DNA of 64,000 bases from Loripinus fragilis (GCA_964019695.1 OZ026515.1:134095549-134159548), one strand, 5' to 3'. Positions 46,450-57,751 are shown, counted from the first letter of the stretch. Program-made: numbers and translations. Notes: generated by a model not told the origin, from the sequence alone.

Positions 46450-47490
46450 TTTTTCTATCTCATATTGCTTTAGTACGAATATATCAAAAGGGATGGCAGT
46501 TCAGCTACCTAATAACAGGTAGAAATGTTAAGGATTTATCCCCTGAAAATGTTTACCTCATATTGTTTTAGTACAAAAATAAGTGTATGTTTATATCAAA
46601 AGCTGCCAGAAATGTTAAGGTTTTTTGCCAGAAAAGGTTTTACCATTATATTGTTTTAGTATGAAAGTTTATACCACAAGGGAGGGCAGCTCAACTGCCA
46701 CCTAATAACAGGTAGAAATGTTAATGATTTATCACTGGTAAATGCTTGACCTAATATTGTTTGAGTACGAAAGAGATGTAAGTTTATACCAAAAAGAGTA
46801 GTTCAGCTGACACCTTATCACAGGTAGAAATGTTAAGGATTTATCACTAGAAAATGTTGATCTCATATTGTTTAAGCTCGAAAATCTATACCAAAAGGGG
46901 TGTTAGTTCAGCTGCCACCTTATAACAGGTAGAAATGTTAAGGATTTATCACTAGAAAATGTTGACCTCATATTGTTTTAGCTCGAAAGTCCGTACTAAA
47001 AGGAATGGCAGTTCAGCTATGCTATGAACTGCCACCCTTATAACAGGTAGAAATGTTAAGGACTTATCACTGGAAAATGTTGACCTCATATTGTTTGAGT
47101 ACGAAAGTCTATACCTTAAGGCATGGCAGTTCAGCTGCCACATAATAATCGGTAGAAATGTTAAGGATTTATCACTGGAAACGGGAAAATGTTTGACCTC
47201 ATTTTCGTTTGAGTACAAAAATAAGTAAGTTTATACCAAAAGGGGTGACAGTCTAGCTGCCACTTAATAACAGGTAAAATGTTAAAGATGTATCACTGGA
47301 AAATGTTTAACCTCATATTGATTTAGTAGGGTAGTTTATACCAAAAGGCGTGGCAGTTTAGCTGCCACCTAATAATAGGTAGAAATGTTAAGGATTTATG
47401 ACAGGAAAATGTTTTACCTCATATTGCTTTAGTACGAAATATGTCTTAAGTTTATAAATACCAAAAGGGTGGCAGTTCAGCTGCACATTT
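46450..47490. repeat. Minisatellite, about nine units of roughly 105 bp
   Basis: Each unit contains CTCATATTGTTTTAGTACG, TATACCAAAAGG, GGCAGTTCAGCTGCCACCT, AACAGGTAGAAATGTTAAGG and TTTATCACTGGAAAATGTT. The inner GGCAGTTCAGCTGCC is itself a near palindrome. Confidence 0.85.
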
Positions 47491-48490
47491 GTTTTGCTCA
47501 GTTTAAAGATTACTTTTTTTCTTTTCTAATGAACTTCTATATTTAGCCGCTTTTTCGTCTGCTTCCCTAGTCTGTTGGTGTTCTTATGTAGCGTATATTG
47601 CAAACAATATGGACCCAGATCAGACTGCTGCCCTCGTTACATTGTCTTCCATGAAAAAATCTAGTCTGAAGTGCATTTGAATGTATGCTGCAGACTATTA
47701 ATGCAGACGTCATTTAACTAGAAGGTTATTGCTGGCTTAGAGTTAATCAAGCTTTCTGGTGTATAATTGTAAAAATCCTTGTTGCATTGCAGGATAAATT
47801 TTGTTACATAAACAACTGAGAGTCTAGAGCTCTGTTAAATTGATGTTGATAGATTTATAACACAGTCGGTCATACAACCAGGAACCACTTCCAGATGTCA
47901 TAATTACCTCTCCAAGAAGCATTAATTTGACTGACAGTAATGTTTATTTAATAGCAATAAATCTCCCAGCAGCTAGGTGATAAGATAAAGATCTGCAGTT
48001 TTATGATTAGTTTAAAGGAGCTTACCAGAACTGGTATTATGAATGGTTCTTAGTGTCTTTGAAGAAGTTACTATGAGATGATATAAAGTGTGTGTCTCAG
48101 GAATTTCCGTGTGCATATTATGTTATGTTGTCAGGGTATTCACTGTTCTCTATATGGATTAATGAAGCATACCACTGTGCTATGTAATTCCTATTAACCT
48201 TATTCACTTAGGCGGGTACTATATATGCTTGCGTTCACTGTGACTAATAACGTTACTTTTCCGCTAGAAGAAAATAATTTGTAAACTGGTGACTTTGAAC
48301 ATTGGTGAAGACCTAGATGAAACGCTGCATAATGCGACAAGACAAAATGCTCTTCAAAGAAAGCTATACAATGGCACCCCAATATACACAATGGACAATC
48401 CCATGTATATTGTATCAAACTAAAAGGAAGATCCATTAGTGCATAATGGTTAATGCAGTGTTACAGATGCAGATTCCAGAGAGGTAAGAT
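47491..48490. other. Intergenic DNA with little recognised
   Basis: Apart from a half hairpin at 47602-47640 (ATGGACCCAGATCAGACTGC), nothing beyond chance frames is seen. Confidence 0.4.
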
Positions 48491-48512
48491 AATATCGTAG
48501 ATTAGTGATAAT

Positions 48513-48718
48513 TTTGTTTTAGTTTGTTTGATTTGATTCTTTACGTCCCATCAACAATCTTTCAGTTATAAAGGGACGGGTCTTCCTGTGTTGAACCAGT
48601 ACTAGGCTAGGATTAATGTGTCTTGCTCTAGGACACAACGCAGTGGCACCGCTGAGGCTCGAACCCACGGCCCCTCCGTCTCGCGTCAAGCACTCTACCA
48701 CTGAGCCACTGCGCTCCC
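48513..48718 (-). mobile_element. tRNA-derived SINE with 15-bp target duplication
   Basis: A full-length - strand copy. TAGATTAGTGATAAT is repeated at 48498-48512 and 48719-48733, so it is a rather recent insertion. Confidence 0.85.
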
Positions 48719-48807
48719 TAGATTAGTGATAATGCTAATATTTTGCATAGAAAGTGCCATCTGCATATGATGTCTGTTAAAATCATTCCAGACTAATTTT
48801 ATCATGG

Positions 48808-48879
48808 AAGCATGCATTATGAACCCTGATCAGATGACACTCCTAAAGGATCAGCCTCATCTGGGTCCATCTTTTTTAT
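48808..48879. repeat. Hairpin repeat, GATCAGATGAC subtype
   Basis: TGAACCCTGATCAGATGA faces TCATCTGGGTCCA around a short centre. Confidence 0.5.
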
Positions 48880-48953
48880 AATAGACCTTCAAAGTACATT
48901 AGCAGAGGATAGCGCAGACAACAATAGTCAGATTATTTACATGTACATTTAAT

Positions 48954-49112
48954 TATTGTCCTGCTGATCTCGTACATTTTTGAAAAAAAAAAACTATAGA
49001 TCCAGATCTGCTGACTTCTGGTGAAGACATCTGATCAGGATTCACACACTGTTTTCCACTCTGAGATAGAATATGTGATTACAACCGGAATGCTGCAGGT
49101 TAACAGGATAAA
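48954..49112. mobile_element. GTCCTGCTGAT / GGTTAACAGGATAA hairpin element
   Basis: Same family as 29097 and 36964, with a hairpin at 48996-49054. Confidence 0.55.
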
Positions 49113-49167
49113 AAGTGCATACTTTTTTTAGCATAACAAGAGTTTTAAAAGCCTTTACGATTCACCA

Positions 49168-49348
49168 TATCTACATTAATTGCTGGTTCCCGCTTTACAG
49201 GTGGTCACTAATGGAAAAACAGGTAACCAGTACCACCCCCACCAATACCTGGAAATGGGGGGGGGGGGGGGGGGGGGGTTCTGGTTACCTGTATTTACAT
49301 TACTGACCACCTGTAGACAGGGAACCAGCAATTAATGTAGATATGGTG
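49168..49348. repeat. Large palindrome with a G21 run in the loop
   Basis: Arms CACCATATCTACATTAATTG, CTGGTTCCC, CAGGTGGTCA and CAGGTAACCAG pair with inverses. The loop holds 21 consecutive G (49258-49278). Confidence 0.85.
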
Positions 49349-50109
49349 AATAGTGATAGTTCACTCCGCCCCTTCCTGCGTTTTACAACCAATCAGTATG
49401 CATAGAAATTTAAATTTTTGGCCAGGTTAATTGCATGTTTTGTCAATATTTGTTACATCCATGAAGTAAAATCATTTATTAAATTTGTTAAGTGGCCAAT
49501 GCGACAATTTCCAAAGGAGCAATCAGATAAGGGGAGGAGAAAACTATAAGTAGGCCATAGCATACACATTACTTCCTTTATAATTGTTATATAAATTATG
49601 ACAGTTCATCTGTCTATCTGTATGTCTGTCTGCTGAAGTCTGGATCCCTAGATAATTAAAAAAAACTATTCAAGCTAGCTTGATGACACTTAATATGTGA
49701 AGAGTTGGCACTATGCTGATTATGCACAGTCGCACATCATTTGTGCAGGCGCGACATTAAAAGGATCCTAAGTATGCGATATGGATGCCCTCGCATGAAA
49801 ATTGCGGTTGCTATGGTAACGGATATAGTCAAAACATTGCCTAATTAGGGGATATATGTGTTGCTGCAGGTAGCACAATCAAAGCTTGTGCTACCTTGTT
49901 GCTGGTAAATTCCATATGCTTCATTTAAGCACAAAGTGAATTCACTTCGTAATGTAACAGGCTGTGAAGACAGAGCCAACACCAACACCTGTATTTAAGC
50001 CTGAAGAAATACTTAATTTGGTCTTAATTTATACTCTTAGCTCACATGGGGAAATTTTCAGGTTTGCTAATGGTATGGTTTGTTGGCCGCCGTCGGTTCA
50101 ACCTTCGTC

Positions 50110-50260
50110 CGTCTGTCTAGGGGCTGCCATGATGGAGTAGATAAACCGATTGCCTTGTACCCAGTGGTCCCAGAGTACGATCCCCGGTTCTTCCAGTCTG
50201 TCTGATGACTCTCTAAAGCATCGGTCCCATCTCAATATGACAATAGATAATATTATTTGA
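50110..50260 (+). mobile_element. SINE-like tRNA-derived fragment, third type
   Basis: It includes a B-box-like GAGTACGATCCCCGG and TTCCAGTCTGTCTGA. A relative lies at 63530-63640. Confidence 0.45.
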
Positions 50261-50494
50261 TTTATCTATTTTCTAGGACAGATTTTGGGTACTGAAGAAG
50301 CAGTTCTAATCCCAATTTTCTCTGCTTTTTAGCCAAAAATAGAAAGTTATAACAGCTTTTCCTCTTACACTTGACAGATAATGCATTAGATTAAATTCTA
50401 ACACACCTCGCCTATATAGTCAATGCTAAATAAATTTGTGATATATCAAACAATAATTAACAGTTTTGAAAGCGCGAGAAAACTGTGTGCTAGC

Positions 50495-50502
50495 TGACGT
50501 CA
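50495..50502. promoter_or_regulatory. Palindromic CRE-like site upstream of the nuclease locus
   Basis: A perfect TGACGTCA lies about 950 bp before the large exon, in a patch with more CpG than its surroundings (50460-50660). An ATG in a fair context at 50634 opens only 20 codons. A promoter here is possible but unproven. Confidence 0.3.
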
Positions 50503-50700
50503 TTTGTAACGGGGAAAATGACATTATTCACGGCGTTAGACGGTGTAACGTCGTTTTTACGCTTGAAATACTTTACAAATAAACGTAAACAAATGCGATG
50601 TAGTCTAAGTATTGGCGGGAGTTCTTCAGTGCAATGGCGGGAAGTTTGAAGAAACTGAAGGCTTCAAATGTGTCTTCGTCGTTTATTATGTACTAGAATC

Positions 50701-50872
50701 GAAATAGATCAGCTCTAGTGCGTGAATTGTTGAGTAATAATTCACTGTTTGTCTGTCAGTTGTACGAGGATAAATCACTCGCGCTGCACGCTCGTGATTT
50801 GATCTTCTTTATAATTGACCTCCAAACAGTGAATTATTATACAACAATTCACTGCTAGAGCTGATCTATTTC
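50701..50872. repeat. Palindrome around GAAATAGATCAGCTCTAG
   Basis: The outer arms GAAATAGATCAGCTCTAG and GTGAATTGTTG...AATAATTCACTGTTTG pair with inverses. The inner ATCACTCGCGCTGC / GCACGCTCGTGAT adds a smaller hairpin. It lies 570 bp before the large nuclease exon. Confidence 0.75.
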
Positions 50873-50965
50873 TTAAACAAAGGTGTCAAAACTTAATACT
50901 TTTGTAAAGTTTTGTTGAAGTATTTGCTTTAAATGTAAACCGTTAATCATTAAACCAATAAAGGC

Positions 50966-51021
50966 TAGAGTGCAGACCCAGATCAAATCTGCTGAATCTG
51001 AACATGGTCTGCACTGTTTGC
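50966..51021. repeat. Hairpin repeat
   Basis: GTGCAGACCCAGATC faces AACATGGTCTGCAC. Confidence 0.55.
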
Positions 51022-51195
51022 TTTCATGCTCTGTTAAAATTTGAATAAAATGGAAAATACCACCTTACAATCTTAAAACAGAAATGCATTGGTCCAATTT
51101 ATAAGAGCGAGATGTTAATATTGAATAAGCTTTTTAACTCTTTTCTTGCTTATATAGAGGTGACTTTTAGCGTCTGCTTACATGTACAATCTTAG

Positions 51196-51252
51196 CAAAT
51201 AGTTTGGAACCAGAACGAATGTCAGTCATGATCTAGGTCCAAACTGTTTGAC
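51196..51252. repeat. Hairpin repeat, GTTTGG subtype
   Basis: AAATAGTTTGGAACCAGA faces ATCTAGGTCCAAACTGTTTG. Confidence 0.55.
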
Positions 51253-51430
51253 ACCCTGATAGTGTTCCTACTTTTTAAAGGTTTATTTTGCAAAAAAAAG
51301 TCAGCGCACAACAACAAAGGCATGAAAAATACCTAGTTTGCAATGAGTAAATTAAGAAGGACAATAAAAATCAGCTGATTATGACTGACTCTTGCACTGA
51401 TAAAGCTGAATATTAATAGCAAAATATTTA

Positions 51431-51440
51431 TGCTTTCCAG
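51431..51440 (+). promoter_or_regulatory. Splice acceptor before the large nuclease-locus exon
   Basis: TGCTTTCCAG immediately precedes GTGCAAAATAAG and the first ATG at 51453. The open frame extends upstream only to this site, which suggests at least one upstream exon that I could not locate. Confidence 0.5.
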
Positions 51441-51452
51441 GTGCAAAATAAG

Positions 51453-54400
51453 ATGGAGCCTCCCAAATACCTATCACTTATAACAGGAATATCCCACCTT
51501 AAGGTTCCCTATGAAACCCATTCCTCAGAAATCTGGGTAGATCTTGCCAAATTTTACGACTTTATCAAATATAATCATACTGAAAATGATAAAACTGGAG
51601 TTCCAAGGCGAAATAATTTTAGAGCTGAAATTATTAAATATGGCCATGGAGTTGAAGAGAGGGAGAAATCCACCTACCTTTCTGTTGGAGCTATTTTGCG
51701 ATACTGCTTTTATCATTCAGACAACTTCAAAATATGCAAAGATATCGTAGATGACACTACCAAAGCATTGACCTCTCAAGTTTCAGTTTCTAACATAGCC
51801 GCTGCCACCAGTACTCAGATTGTCACCACAGATAAGACACTTTTTCAACTGTACAAAGAGATAGCCAGTTCTGAGGATGTTGTTTCCATATGCGGAAATA
51901 ATATAAAAGACTTGGATTTTGAGGACTCTAAACTTGAATCTATAGATATTTCATACAGGGGTGCATTCTTAAAACATGAATGGAAAAGAATCCAGCTTTT
52001 TGAATTTCAATTTAGTACCACAGAAAAGGACAAACGAAAATGTGAGACAAGTTCCGAGTATGGATCTTCTTTTATAGAAAACAAGTGGTCCTTTTGGGAT
52101 TCTATAAAACTGGGATTGACATTTGGAGACACTATACAGAAGCTGAATAGCAGAGTTTGCAGCTACCAGAGAGACAGGATGAATGCAGCAGAGGCTATTG
52201 AAGGTGTGTCACTGCATGTTGGAAGGGTGCAACACATTCCTAGTGTTATAGAAGACAGCATAAATGAAGATCTTCTTGAATACTGCATCAAAGGGATTGG
52301 TAAAATTATCTCAGTTGACTGCTCTGAAATATGTGGCCATAATGAAGGAGTCCATGTTTTCATAGAAGCTAATCCCACTTTACTTGACACAGCTTTCCAA
52401 GACATTTCCACAGTTGTAAGAGCTAGTCTTCTGAACCATGTAGATATTAAAGAGGTCGTTTTTTTGAAAGCCAATGCTCTCTCACAGTTTTGCACAGACA
52501 CAGAAATAGCTCGGTTTACAATGCGAGACAAGTTCCATCAAAGGAAACTAAATGATGAAAACCTTCATGTGGACAAAGATGATGGTGACTGCAGCATTGA
52601 TACCAATGATGAGGAAGAACGTCAACTTTGTTCTATCTGCTACAGCAAGTTTTCTGACTGGCTTGACTATCCTCTATCAAGTTCTTCACATGATCAACTC
52701 AATGAATGGCTTCTTTTCATTCCACTCCCAGTGAGACTGTTTCTGGAAAAGGCTTTCCTGAACGTACATAGCCTTAAGTATTCTACAAATGCCACAGACC
52801 TAATTAGAAGCAAGTTGCCACGACTATTACTCATTTATGAATCATGTCTAAATACTTTTAATAAAAACTTCTTTGGACCTTCACAAGAAATGAACACAGC
52901 AGATCTTATTGTGAATTATCACAATGCAACTACAGTATTTGGTATTTCGCAAAGCAGTGGGGCTTCCATGAGCCTTATTTCAGCTGAGAATAGGTTAAAG
53001 AAACAAGCAAATAAGGAGAGACTTTACTTTCAAACTTACATTAAACCACATCCGTTGGAATATGAGGCAATAAATGATGTTTCTGTAAAACCACACATGG
53101 TCAGTTTGAGGGATTGTCACCTAATTTTTTTAGTTGACAACTTAGTAAGGACACAGAAAAAGAGAGACCCTGAGAGTGCCCGTACGAAATCAATCCAATT
53201 GTGCACTTTACCAATAACAGTGAAGGGTCTACCTAGAAATTCAAAGATCACGGACTCTTGGCATTCGGGTAACTGTGATGGTTCGAGTAACTGTAGCTGT
53301 AAAGACAACATGACGATATCTAAGAAAGATGTATTTGACACATTCTTGTCACATACTGAGGAAGAGGAGACACAGATGCTGCTGTTCAGACAGGAGGCCA
53401 TATGGGGAATGAACTTTTTCCTGCAAGATACATTAATCAGACCCATATTAGAAGCATCAGCAGAAAAGCACAAACCACTTCCTATCTTCGAGGTAGCCAC
53501 TGAAGATATGACCATATCATTTCAGGATATGAGTCTCCAGGAGGTGGACAGGGTTGATGAAGCTGACCAAGACCTGGAAAAATCTTTATCAGGGATGTCA
53601 CTAGGAGATGATACAGGACTAGGTCAAGAACAAAATGAAGGAGGAGAAGAAGCTGGAGAAGAAGAAGAAGAAGAAGAAGCTAATGATGATAGTAGTGATT
53701 TAGACACAGATACTTCTAGCAATGATTCCATTTACGATTCTGACATTGACCAATCTAATATAGAAAATGCAATTTTGAGTAAAGCAAATGACGCTATACA
53801 TGTGGAATCATCGGACAATCAGTTGGCCGAATCCTTGGGAGCCCATGGGGGCCAATCATACTGTTATCAGCCAGACTTTGAAAATATAGATACTAACCAA
53901 ATGACAAACATGAGTGTGGAGGAAGATGAGAATGAATTGGTTTTATCTGCAGTTTCTATAGGAAACAATCGTTCATCCTTTATCAAGTATGAGGTGCCAC
54001 CTTTACTTTGCAGGCATCCACCGCCAGCTGTTGGAAGGGATGACGACATGAAGGTACTAAGAAATGTCTTAGATGAGCTGATTATAAAGAGTGGCCACTT
54101 AATGCATCCAAAGCCAAACAAAGAGAAAATACTACTTGCACCAGACCACAAAATTGCCAACAATGTATTCAGCCTTATGGAAGAACCTCACTTCAGCTGT
54201 CTGTTGCCTGAATTCCCAGTTTTACATCTGCTGAAATCTAAAATTACTAATTTGATAAGTGCATATGAACCAGCAGGGATTCGTGGATTGCTGAAATATA
54301 TGAAAGACGACGAAGAAGAAACAGACTGGAAAAAGCTGGTTTCCTTGGCAGAGATTGAAAGTGCGGCCAGAAATATCCGTCGTCTTTCACTATCTTTGCA

Positions 54401-55676
54401 TATTGCCTTTTTTTCTACATATGTGGAAAGCCTTACGCCGATAGAGTCTGACAATCTTCTGGAAGAGGTAAAAAGCCTTTCATCACATGAAGCTGAGCAA
54501 AGATGGGGCAGCAGCTATAGCCAATTCATACAGCAAGCCTGTGCAAACAATGCTACTTTCCGTTTGCATCTTGAAATCATGAACCATTGTGATGAAATAG
54601 TTGGCATACAGTTGGCAGAGAGAATAGGAGGGCAGCAGGGGTACAACCTTCTTCTTGCACTGGTTAAGACTTCTTTACCATTTTCGTTCCTGAACGGTGC
54701 ATCATCTTATGCAGGTTTCTATGTAAAACTACTTCATGAGCATTATCAGTCCAGCTTCTTCCATAAACGTATGAAAGAATCTTTATTTACAACACCTCAT
54801 AAAGAGTTTGGATCCAATTTTGCACTAGACGCCCAACGTGAGATGGACCATCGTGATGCCATAAAAAGTTTCCGTTCCTCAGCCAGCATTGAGTCAATAA
54901 TACCACGAATGTCTGTGATGGATGATCTTCTAGCCATCCAAAAAATGAGGAGTTCAATATACAAGGGTTCCAATAAAACTTCCAAGAAAAAGGATCAAAC
55001 TAATTACTATCTCGGAAAAACAATAAGTGAAAAGGACCTGAAGTTTGTGTCCAGGTGTGCACAGATGATCATAAGGAAAAATGTCCTTAGTATAGATATT
55101 GAGGCAACTCCCCATAATGTGTACCAGAAGAACCCACAACCACTATCAGAATGTCTCCTAGATTCTGAAACAAAAGTGGTTGGTGATTACCTGATCAAAA
55201 AGTACATATGCAAAAGTAAATTAGGTGGAACAGATACCAGCGACTGTCCGGATGTAATGGAAATTCAGGGGCCATCAGTACTGAAGCAAAAAGTAAAACT
55301 GAGTAGAGGAACGACGATACAAAGACGCAGGATCAAGGCTAATGTCCAAAAGACAGAAAAAGAGTTGATAGAGGACAAGAGATTGAAAGATATGAAGAAA
55401 CTAAACAAATTAACCTTGCATTGTAGTTCAGTCATGAACACATGTCAGGCCATTGTAAATCCTGATTGCTCTAAACCAAATTCAAACAAATCTAAAGGCA
55501 TGAAGGATGCCATTGTATATGTACTATCTTACAAGAAAGAAAAGGAAAGCGCTCCTCCACCGAAAGAAACCGTTGCAGTAAAGACAGACAGACGCAGTAG
55601 ACAATTGCAAGAACATGGTCTTATATACTTCCAGTGCTCAATGATACCAGAAAGTGCATCAAAAATGTCAAGGTAG
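51453..55676 (+). CDS. Giant uncharacterised protein, N-terminal portion of a nuclease locus
   Basis: An open frame of about 1,407 codons starts at the ATG at 51453; the same frame is open upstream to 51441 behind a splice acceptor. I cannot assign a named family. Numbering residues from 51441, visible features are an isolated Cys pair CSICYSKF near 397, a conserved-looking core AENRLKKQANKERLYFQT then VSLRDCHLIFLVDNLVR (about 515-565), a Cys cluster NCDGSSNCSC near 612-617, a strongly acidic low-complexity stretch at about 733-775, and a Lys/Arg-rich tail. There is no signal peptide or membrane segment. Its layout, with an unnamed core followed by a PIN nuclease, recalls large multicopy uncharacterised proteins in cnidarians, molluscs and fish; that is recollection. 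The frame closes at 55674-55676 inside the overlapping downstream frame. Codon use looks like real coding sequence throughout. Confidence 0.85.
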   Translation: MEPPKYLSLITGISHLKVPYETHSSEIWVDLAKFYDFIKYNHTENDKTGVPRRNNFRAEIIKYGHGVEEREKSTYLSVGAILRYCFYHSDNFKICKDIVDDTTKALTSQVSVSNIAAATSTQIVTTDKTLFQLYKEIASSEDVVSICGNNIKDLDFEDSKLESIDISYRGAFLKHEWKRIQLFEFQFSTTEKDKRKCETSSEYGSSFIENKWSFWDSIKLGLTFGDTIQKLNSRVCSYQRDRMNAAEAIEGVSLHVGRVQHIPSVIEDSINEDLLEYCIKGIGKIISVDCSEICGHNEGVHVFIEANPTLLDTAFQDISTVVRASLLNHVDIKEVVFLKANALSQFCTDTEIARFTMRDKFHQRKLNDENLHVDKDDGDCSIDTNDEEERQLCSICYSKFSDWLDYPLSSSSHDQLNEWLLFIPLPVRLFLEKAFLNVHSLKYSTNATDLIRSKLPRLLLIYESCLNTFNKNFFGPSQEMNTADLIVNYHNATTVFGISQSSGASMSLISAENRLKKQANKERLYFQTYIKPHPLEYEAINDVSVKPHMVSLRDCHLIFLVDNLVRTQKKRDPESARTKSIQLCTLPITVKGLPRNSKITDSWHSGNCDGSSNCSCKDNMTISKKDVFDTFLSHTEEEETQMLLFRQEAIWGMNFFLQDTLIRPILEASAEKHKPLPIFEVATEDMTISFQDMSLQEVDRVDEADQDLEKSLSGMSLGDDTGLGQEQNEGGEEAGEEEEEEEANDDSSDLDTDTSSNDSIYDSDIDQSNIENAILSKANDAIHVESSDNQLAESLGAHGGQSYCYQPDFENIDTNQMTNMSVEEDENELVLSAVSIGNNRSSFIKYEVPPLLCRHPPPAVGRDDDMKVLRNVLDELIIKSGHLMHPKPNKEKILLAPDHKIANNVFSLMEEPHFSCLLPEFPVLHLLKSKITNLISAYEPAGIRGLLKYMKDDEEETDWKKLVSLAEIESAARNIRRLSLSLHIAFFSTYVESLTPIESDNLLEEVKSLSSHEAEQRWGSSYSQFIQQACANNATFRLHLEIMNHCDEIVGIQLAERIGGQQGYNLLLALVKTSLPFSFLNGASSYAGFYVKLLHEHYQSSFFHKRMKESLFTTPHKEFGSNFALDAQREMDHRDAIKSFRSSASIESIIPRMSVMDDLLAIQKMRSSIYKGSNKTSKKKDQTNYYLGKTISEKDLKFVSRCAQMIIRKNVLSIDIEATPHNVYQKNPQPLSECLLDSETKVVGDYLIKKYICKSKLGGTDTSDCPDVMEIQGPSVLKQKVKLSRGTTIQRRRIKANVQKTEKELIEDKRLKDMKKLNKLTLHCSSVMNTCQAIVNPDCSKPNSNKSKGMKDAIVYVLSYKKEKESAPPPKETVAVKTDRRSRQLQEHGLIYFQCSMIPESASKMSR

Positions 55677-57135
55677 TGACAGTTGAATTTGCTGGTGTAA
55701 AATTTTGGACTTTTGCTCAAAGTGGAAGGGAGTATCTGAATCTGGTACAGAAAAAAGTGTTTCAGTCAATTTTCAAAGACTTCAAGAACACACACCATAT
55801 TATAATTTGTGCGGAAAAATACTCATTTACACCAGATACATTCAAGGCACTTACCAGGGAAAAAAGGGACATAATCGAAACAGTTGACATCTCTCATCTC
55901 AAAAGCAGTGAGGAAATGCTTAGCATGGACACCTACAGCAGATCTGCTTTGACAAAAACATCAGAAGGGAAGAAATTAGCAAGCTCTTTTCTGGCGGCCA
56001 ATATCAATGAATTAAAACTTGACAGAAAGTGCATTATTGACATTGACAGTGAGTACTTGCTCAGTGAGTGCGTCTGCCCAGACCAGTTAGACCATGAATC
56101 AAGTCCATGTAAACAACATGCCATACCAGTACGAGCTTTGTTTGGTGAAGATGGAGTACATACTGAAACAAAGACACTCAATGCCATCAAACAACGGAAA
56201 GGAGAGGCTGAATTAGCACAGGCTGACTGGTTGCCATTTATTGTTCCTGAGCTGGATGAAGACGATGCAGTATTAAGTTACGTGACATCCGGGGATATAG
56301 ATGCTCTGCCAATACACATTTTAGCAGTATCTGAATTTTGGCCACGGTTACCTAATAAGAAGTTCAAGAATGATGTGTTCTTACTACTTAAAAAGCCCAA
56401 GAAGGACATGAACCCAGATATATATTGCATCTCAAGAATCGTGGAAACTATTGAATCCCATCATGCCAACACTGATATTGGACCTATAGTTGCATTTATC
56501 TTGTGCATGGGAGGCAATGATTACATTTCTAAGTTCCATGGGATTTCTCATCTCCATTGGATGACAACCATCCTTGAAGATCAGATTTATTATGAAAACC
56601 TCTTTAACATTGTCAGGCAAAAGCAAACTCGTGCAATTGAAAGCGTCAATGTGAATGAGCAGATATATATCAGTATATTAAAGGACCTATATTGTCCGAA
56701 ACATGTTCAGAGTGGAAACTTGACATATGAAGAAGTTAGACAGATGAGCATCAAGCTGCCCAGGAAAGAGACCAAAAACCCTCAGCTGTGGCTTCCACCA
56801 TTGTCTGCAGTGCGTAAAGTTATTTGTCTTGTTCAAAGTCAGATAGACTATCTTTTAACTGTGTGTAAACCTGGGGCAGATCTACCTGATTTTGTAGGGA
56901 ATGGGGGGCTTCGTAGAACCAAGGAGGGGGATATTGTATATGACCTAGGAGACGATGTACGTTACAATAATGAAAATGAGCTGACAACCATTCCAGAAGA
57001 CGTATTGAAGGAAAGGATACGGGATGTGACCAAGATCACAAGACTGCAGAAAAAGAAAAGAGACTTATCTGAATCCCCCAGGAAGGATAGAAGTGGTGAT
57101 GGGGCAAAGAGAATACCCAACACATCAACCCCAAG
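55601..57135 (+). CDS. FEN1/XPG-like PIN-fold nuclease, C-terminal portion of the locus
   Basis: This frame lies -1 to the preceding one and is open from 55601, with no upstream ATG, so it is likely translated as a continuation. Numbering from 55634, motifs typical of FEN1/XPG-type PIN nucleases are visible: a first strand VVTVEFAGVKF (E18), IIICAEKY then TREKRD (E61), the XPG-I-like helix GEAELAQAD (E191, E193), SGDIDAL (D221, D223), and CMGGNDYISKFHGISH (D296), which resembles the GCDY helix-hairpin motif. All acidic positions expected for a two-metal active site have a candidate, so the domain looks functional. The tail is basic. The frame could stop at TAA 57137-57139, but CCAAG|GTAAGG there is a strong donor, and splicing to 57855 gives a better C-terminus. 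A structure-independent assignment is not possible by eye, but the motif order is persuasive. Confidence 0.75.
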
Positions 57136-57155
57136 GTAAGGCATATGCTAACATT

Positions 57156-57359
57156 GAGAGCGCAGTGGTTCAGTGGTAGAGTGCTTGACTCGAGACCGAG
57201 GGGCCACGGGTTCGAGCCTCACGGGCGTTACTGCATTGTGGTCCTTGAGCAAGACACATTTATCCTAGCTTAGTACTGGTTCAACTCAGGAAGATCCGTC
57301 CCTGTTTAACTGAAAGATTGTCGATGGGACGTAAAGAATCAAATCAAACAAACAAACAA
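57156..57359 (+). mobile_element. tRNA-derived SINE in the nuclease-locus intron
   Basis: A full-length copy 20 bp after the donor at 57136. ATATGCTAACATT and ATATGCTCACATT flank it with one difference. Confidence 0.85.
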
Positions 57360-57440
57360 ATATGCTCACATTCATGATGTTGTTTTACTAATATTGACTT
57401 TGTTTATGTTGTTTGTCATTATGCATTTCATTTTCACTAG

Positions 57441-57480
57441 GCCTCCAGAAACTTGTAAACACTCCAAATATCTAAAACAC
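57441..57480 (+). CDS. Possible 40-nt alternative exon of the nuclease locus
   Basis: This segment is bounded by TTTTCACTAG and GTGAGT. It continues the frame from 57135, but its length shifts the last exon into another frame, which closes after 14 codons (TGA) and would replace the acidic tail. It is speculative. Confidence 0.3.
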
Positions 57481-57689
57481 GTGAGTGGTTTCAGAACTTT
57501 GCAGATATGCAATAAGAAAAATAACAAGTCAGTGTGACCCGGAAATGCCACAATTACAGACCGCAAGAGCAACCACAGCACAGTGCAAGGAATAAACACA
57601 TAATACAAACACCCACACAGCAGCAAAACACAATTAAAGTAAAGCAAGCAGCCCTCTCTTCCTCATCAAGATGATTGCCAAATAAGAAA

Positions 57690-57691
<2 letters not shown>

Positions 57692-57751
<60 letters not shown>
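57692..57751. repeat. (AC)30 microsatellite
   Basis: An uninterrupted dinucleotide run in the last intron of the nuclease locus. Confidence 0.95.

Noticed and set aside
46450..47490. CRISPR-like array
   Set aside because: The units are long and similar over their whole length with no distinct spacers; it is a eukaryotic minisatellite.
55578..55634. A 57-nt intron that might join the two nuclease frames
   Set aside because: Its length is a multiple of three, so removing it leaves the frame unchanged and does not reach the second frame.
51525..57144. Antisense and alternate-frame open frames inside the nuclease locus
   Set aside because: They are shadows of the long + strand frames and show no family signal.
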